Shown here: piece by piece, positions 61,598 through 64,000 of the stretch
Numbering within the stretch: the first letter of the stretch is position 1
How the letters are laid out: the number at the start of each line of letters is the position of its first letter
Assembly: GCF_004135735.1 (NCBI RefSeq)
Contig: NZ_CP012670.1
Location: 1,116,001-1,180,000, forward strand
Origin: Sorangium cellulosum
GTDB taxonomy: Bacteria > Myxococcota_A > Polyangia > Polyangiales > Polyangiaceae
Length of the DNA: 64,000 nt
Direction of reading: 5' to 3'
Position numbers and translations under genes: made by a program
The notes under the pieces: model-generated
Told to the model about the DNA's origin: nothing
Seen by the model: only the letters and a program-made list of their open reading frames with translations
Database searches by the model: none

Positions 61598-62682
61598 GTG
61601 CGCGCCTTCTCCTGCGGGATCTGCCGGAAGATCTCGTCCATCATCCACGCGACCCGGATCATGTCCCGGTACGAGATGGGCAGCTCCGCGCCCCGCGTGA
61701 TGCTGTCGTAGAAGAGCCCGATCAGGCGGTTCATCCCCGAGAAGAAGTGGAAATCGCTGCGGGCGAACCGCGCCACGTTCTTCCCGCCCTCGCGCAGGTA
61801 CGAGAGGGCCTGATCGAAGGCGGGGACGACGCGCCCGATGGCGCTCGGCAGCCTCGGCGCCGCGTCGAGCGTCACGGTGCGGCTCGTGAGATCGACGTGG
61901 AGCGTGTTCTTCGTGCCGTAGACGCGGACGAAGTGCCCGGGCGGCCGCGCGTGCGACGAGAACGTCCCGTAGCCGCTGACGCGCGCGCCCTGCACCGTGA
62001 CCCGGAGCTCGTCGAGCATGTCGTCGCGCGCGTCGCCGAACCGCTTCTCCCGGAGCGCGTAGGCGAACGCGGTGACCTTCGGCTGCTCGTCGTCCACGAA
62101 CTCGACCAGCTTGTTCAGCAGGTGATCGATGTTGTTGTGGAACAGCTTGCCGGGGAGGCGATGGACCCAGTGCGAGCCGTCGCCGAGGAGCGCCGCCCCG
62201 AACGGGCCAGAGAGGTTGTAGCCGAAGCAGCTCTCCACGTGGACGGGGGCGCCGAGCACGCCCTCGGCGATGAGCCGCCGCATCTCGATGGCCGGCGGAT
62301 CGAACAGGTACTCCCAGCCGACGGTCATCTTCTTCCCGGCGGCGGTGCACAGATCGATGAGGCGCCGCACGTCCGCGAGGTTCAGCGCAATCGGCTTCTC
62401 CACATACACGTGGGCGCCGGCCTCGATCGCGCGCCGCGCGAGGAAGAGGTGCGACTGCGGAGGCGTGGTGATGTGGACGACGTCGGGCCTCTCGGCGTCG
62501 AGCATCCGGTCGAAGGCGTCGTAGTGGCTCGGGACGCCGTAGCGGACCGCGATCTGCTCGGCCATCAGGAGCTCCTGGTCGCACACGGAGACGACCCGGG
62601 CCCGCTCCGGCATCTTCTGGATCTCTTCGATGTGGCCGTCGGCGATCTTGCCGCAGCCGACGATCGCGATTTTGAGGGTCAT
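61594..62682 (-). CDS. Gfo/Idh/MocA-family oxidoreductase
   Basis: A 362-residue protein. LKIAIVGCGKIADGHIEEIQ is the Rossmann motif; VHITTPPQSHLFLARRAIEAG and VYVEKPIALNLADV hold the EKP signature; the C-terminal alpha/beta domain follows. ATG 62682 is chosen; the frame continues to 62826 without likeness to the family. Members oxidise or reduce sugars and nucleotide sugars with NAD(P). First gene of the trio that ends with the heparinase; a role in making or turning over the uronate-type sugar is inferred. Confidence 0.9.
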   Translation of the reverse strand: MTLKIAIVGCGKIADGHIEEIQKMPERARVVSVCDQELLMAEQIAVRYGVPSHYDAFDRMLDAERPDVVHITTPPQSHLFLARRAIEAGAHVYVEKPIALNLADVRRLIDLCTAAGKKMTVGWEYLFDPPAIEMRRLIAEGVLGAPVHVESCFGYNLSGPFGAALLGDGSHWVHRLPGKLFHNNIDHLLNKLVEFVDDEQPKVTAFAYALREKRFGDARDDMLDELRVTVQGARVSGYGTFSSHARPPGHFVRVYGTKNTLHVDLTSRTVTLDAAPRLPSAIGRVVPAFDQALSYLREGGKNVARFARSDFHFFSGMNRLIGLFYDSITRGAELPISYRDMIRVAWMMDEIFRQIPQEKART

Positions 62683-62800
62683 GGGGCGGCGGAGCGTAAC
62701 CCAACGGGGCAGCCGAGAGCTAGGCTCTCCGGTCGGGCCGGGGCCTGAGCGCCGCCGCGCGGGGAGAGACGAGCGTGGTGACGGTGGTGACCGCCTCGGG

Positions 62801-62850
62801 TAGGCTGCTCCGCGCGTCGTCAGCATAGGCTGCTCCGCGCGTCGTCAGCA
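62801..62850. repeat. 25-bp direct repeat, two copies
   Basis: Two identical adjoining units (62801-62825, 62826-62850), each opening TAGGCTGCTCCGCG, lie in the divergent region between the MocA gene and the glycosyltransferase. They end 18 bases before the latter's GTG and may affect its promoter or leader. Confidence 0.8.
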
Positions 62851-62868
62851 AAGGAAGGGTGGTGGGCC

Positions 62869-64000
62869 GTGCGCGTGCTTCATGTTCTCCATACGTCGCT
62901 GCCGGTGATTGCGGGGTACACGATCCGCAGCGACTACATCGTCAGGCACCAGGCCGAGCACGGGATGCGTCCGGCGGTGGTGACCTCGGCGCAGCAGGGC
63001 TCCGGCGATGCGCTGCGCGACGAGATCGGCGGCGTCCCCGTCTGGCGGACGCGCGAGCCTTCGGGGAAGAGGCTGCCGGTCGTCCGGGAGCTCTCGCTCA
63101 TGCGGGCGCTCGAGGCGCGCGTCGAGGACGCGATCCGGGAGTTTCAACCCGATCTCGTGCACGCGCACTCGCCGATGCTGGTCGGGCTGCCGGCGCTCGC
63201 GGCGGCGCGCCGCTCCGGGCTGCCGCTCGTCTACGAGGTGCGCGACCTCTGGGAGAACGCCTCCGTCGACCGCGGCAAGTTCGCCGAGGACTCGGTGCCC
63301 TACAAGATCGCGGCCGGCCTCGAGACCGTGGTGTACCGGTACGCCGACGCGACGGTGACGATCTGCGAGAGCCTGAAGAACGCGGTCGCGCCGCGGGTGC
63401 GCAGCGCGGACGCGCTCTACGTCGTGGGCAACGGCGTCGACTCGGACAAGTTCGCGCCGCGCGAGGCCCCGCCCGGCGCCTGGGAGCGCTTCGGCCTCGC
63501 CGGAAAGCGGGTCATCGGGTACGTCGGCACGTTCCAGCCGTACGAGGGGCTCCAGACGCTCATCGCGGCGATCGGCGACATCGCCCGGGAGATCCCGGAC
63601 GCGCACGTGGTGATCACCGGGGCCGGCGGCCAGGAGATGGAGCTCAAGGCGTTCGCCCGGGAGAGAGGGGTGGAGTCGATGGTGACGTTCACCGGGCGGG
63701 TGCCGCACGACGAGGTGTTCAACATCTACGCGATGGCGAGCCTGCTCGTCTATCCGCGCATCCGGACCCGGACGACCGCGCTCACGACGCCGCTCAAGCC
63801 GCTCGAGGCGATGGCCATGGCCCGGCCCGTGATGGTGAGCGACGTCCCGGCGATGGGGGAGCTCGTGCGGTACGGCGAGACGGGGTTCGTCTTCAAGGCC
63901 GGCGACAGCGCCGACCTCACGAGGCGGTGCGTGGAGGCCCTGAAGGACCCGGAGCGCCTCGAGCAGGTGGGCAAGAACGCGCGGGCGTGGATCCTGGAGG
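62869..64000 (+). CDS. Glycosyltransferase family 4 (3' end outside window)
   Basis: 377 residues are seen from GTG 62869, which has GGAAGGGTGG upstream. The N-terminal GT-B domain opens VRVLHVLHTSLPVIAGYTIR; FQPDLVHAHSPMLVGLPAL, VYEVRDLWENASVD and TICESLKNAV follow. The C-terminal domain has VGNGVDSDKF, IGYVGTFQPYEGLQTLI, VVITGAGG and the EX7E-type region KPLEAMAMARPVMVSDV. It adds a sugar from an NDP donor to the lipid-linked repeat unit. The frame is still open at the window end. Confidence 0.92.
   Translation, partial: MRVLHVLHTSLPVIAGYTIRSDYIVRHQAEHGMRPAVVTSAQQGSGDALRDEIGGVPVWRTREPSGKRLPVVRELSLMRALEARVEDAIREFQPDLVHAHSPMLVGLPALAAARRSGLPLVYEVRDLWENASVDRGKFAEDSVPYKIAAGLETVVYRYADATVTICESLKNAVAPRVRSADALYVVGNGVDSDKFAPREAPPGAWERFGLAGKRVIGYVGTFQPYEGLQTLIAAIGDIAREIPDAHVVITGAGGQEMELKAFARERGVESMVTFTGRVPHDEVFNIYAMASLLVYPRIRTRTTALTTPLKPLEAMAMARPVMVSDVPAMGELVRYGETGFVFKAGDSADLTRRCVEALKDPERLEQVGKNARAWILE

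Overview
The window reads as chromosome of a very GC-rich myxobacterium, most like Sorangium/Polyangiales. The evidence is several Hanks-type Ser/Thr kinases, many Ala/Pro-rich lipoproteins, a MYXO-CTERM sorting tail, PATAN (DUF4388) and OPX/beta-barrel export proteins, GTG/TTG starts, and tightly overlapping GTGA/ATGA gene junctions. I see no tRNA, rRNA, transposase, phage gene or CRISPR array. 42 protein genes are supported; the first (dual kinase) and last (glycosyltransferase) run off the window.

Region 1 (1-19.4 kb) is signalling and envelope. It holds a protein with an N-terminal pseudokinase and a second intact kinase domain, a second kinase coupled to a secreted TPR protein, an SDR/SGNH pair, a lipoprotein/3D-domain pair, and a coupled pair made of a kinase with a helical-repeat tail and a large protein with a decayed HD-GYP domain, PATAN domain, J domain and TPRs. 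Region 2 (19.5-29.3 kb) has an S41 protease, an RpoH-type sigma factor, an MBL-fold hydrolase, two DUF218 proteins, a HEAT-cyclophilin lipoprotein and a GT2 enzyme.

Region 3 (29.5-41.5 kb) has a pentaheme MYXO-CTERM cytochrome next to a PQQ-type dehydrogenase lipoprotein, then a full set of ebo genes in two converging arms: eboA-eboB-eboF (+) and eboD-eboE-eboC (-). Between the arms lies a lower-GC patch that starts inside eboF and carries a propeller-like lipoprotein gene. Ebo clusters are known for a role in moving a metabolite to the periplasm (scytonemin precursor in cyanobacteria); the cargo here is unknown.

Region 4 (41.7-64 kb) is an exopolysaccharide locus: short Wza/OPX protein, Wzx flippase, UDP-sugar dehydrogenase, outer-membrane beta-barrel, tyrosine-kinase-like ATPase, Wzz, initiating sugar transferase, Wzy/ligase-like polymerase, GalE, heparinase-like lyase, epimerase, Gfo/Idh/MocA oxidoreductase and a GT4. 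Inside it sits a partner-switching set (FHA-GAF-SpoIIE phosphatase, HATPase, STAS) that probably controls it. The short OPX protein plus beta-barrel suggests the composite OPX/beta-barrel outer-membrane translocon known from myxobacteria.

Non-coding DNA is also notable. Three copies of a 70-nt palindromic core sit inside long stems whose sequences differ but pair at each site; one core stem shows a compensatory A-T to G-C change. A 105-bp unit containing a long hairpin is repeated three times after rpoH. Short tandem repeats (17-30 bp) recur in intergenic DNA and, in frame, in secreted or low-complexity protein segments.
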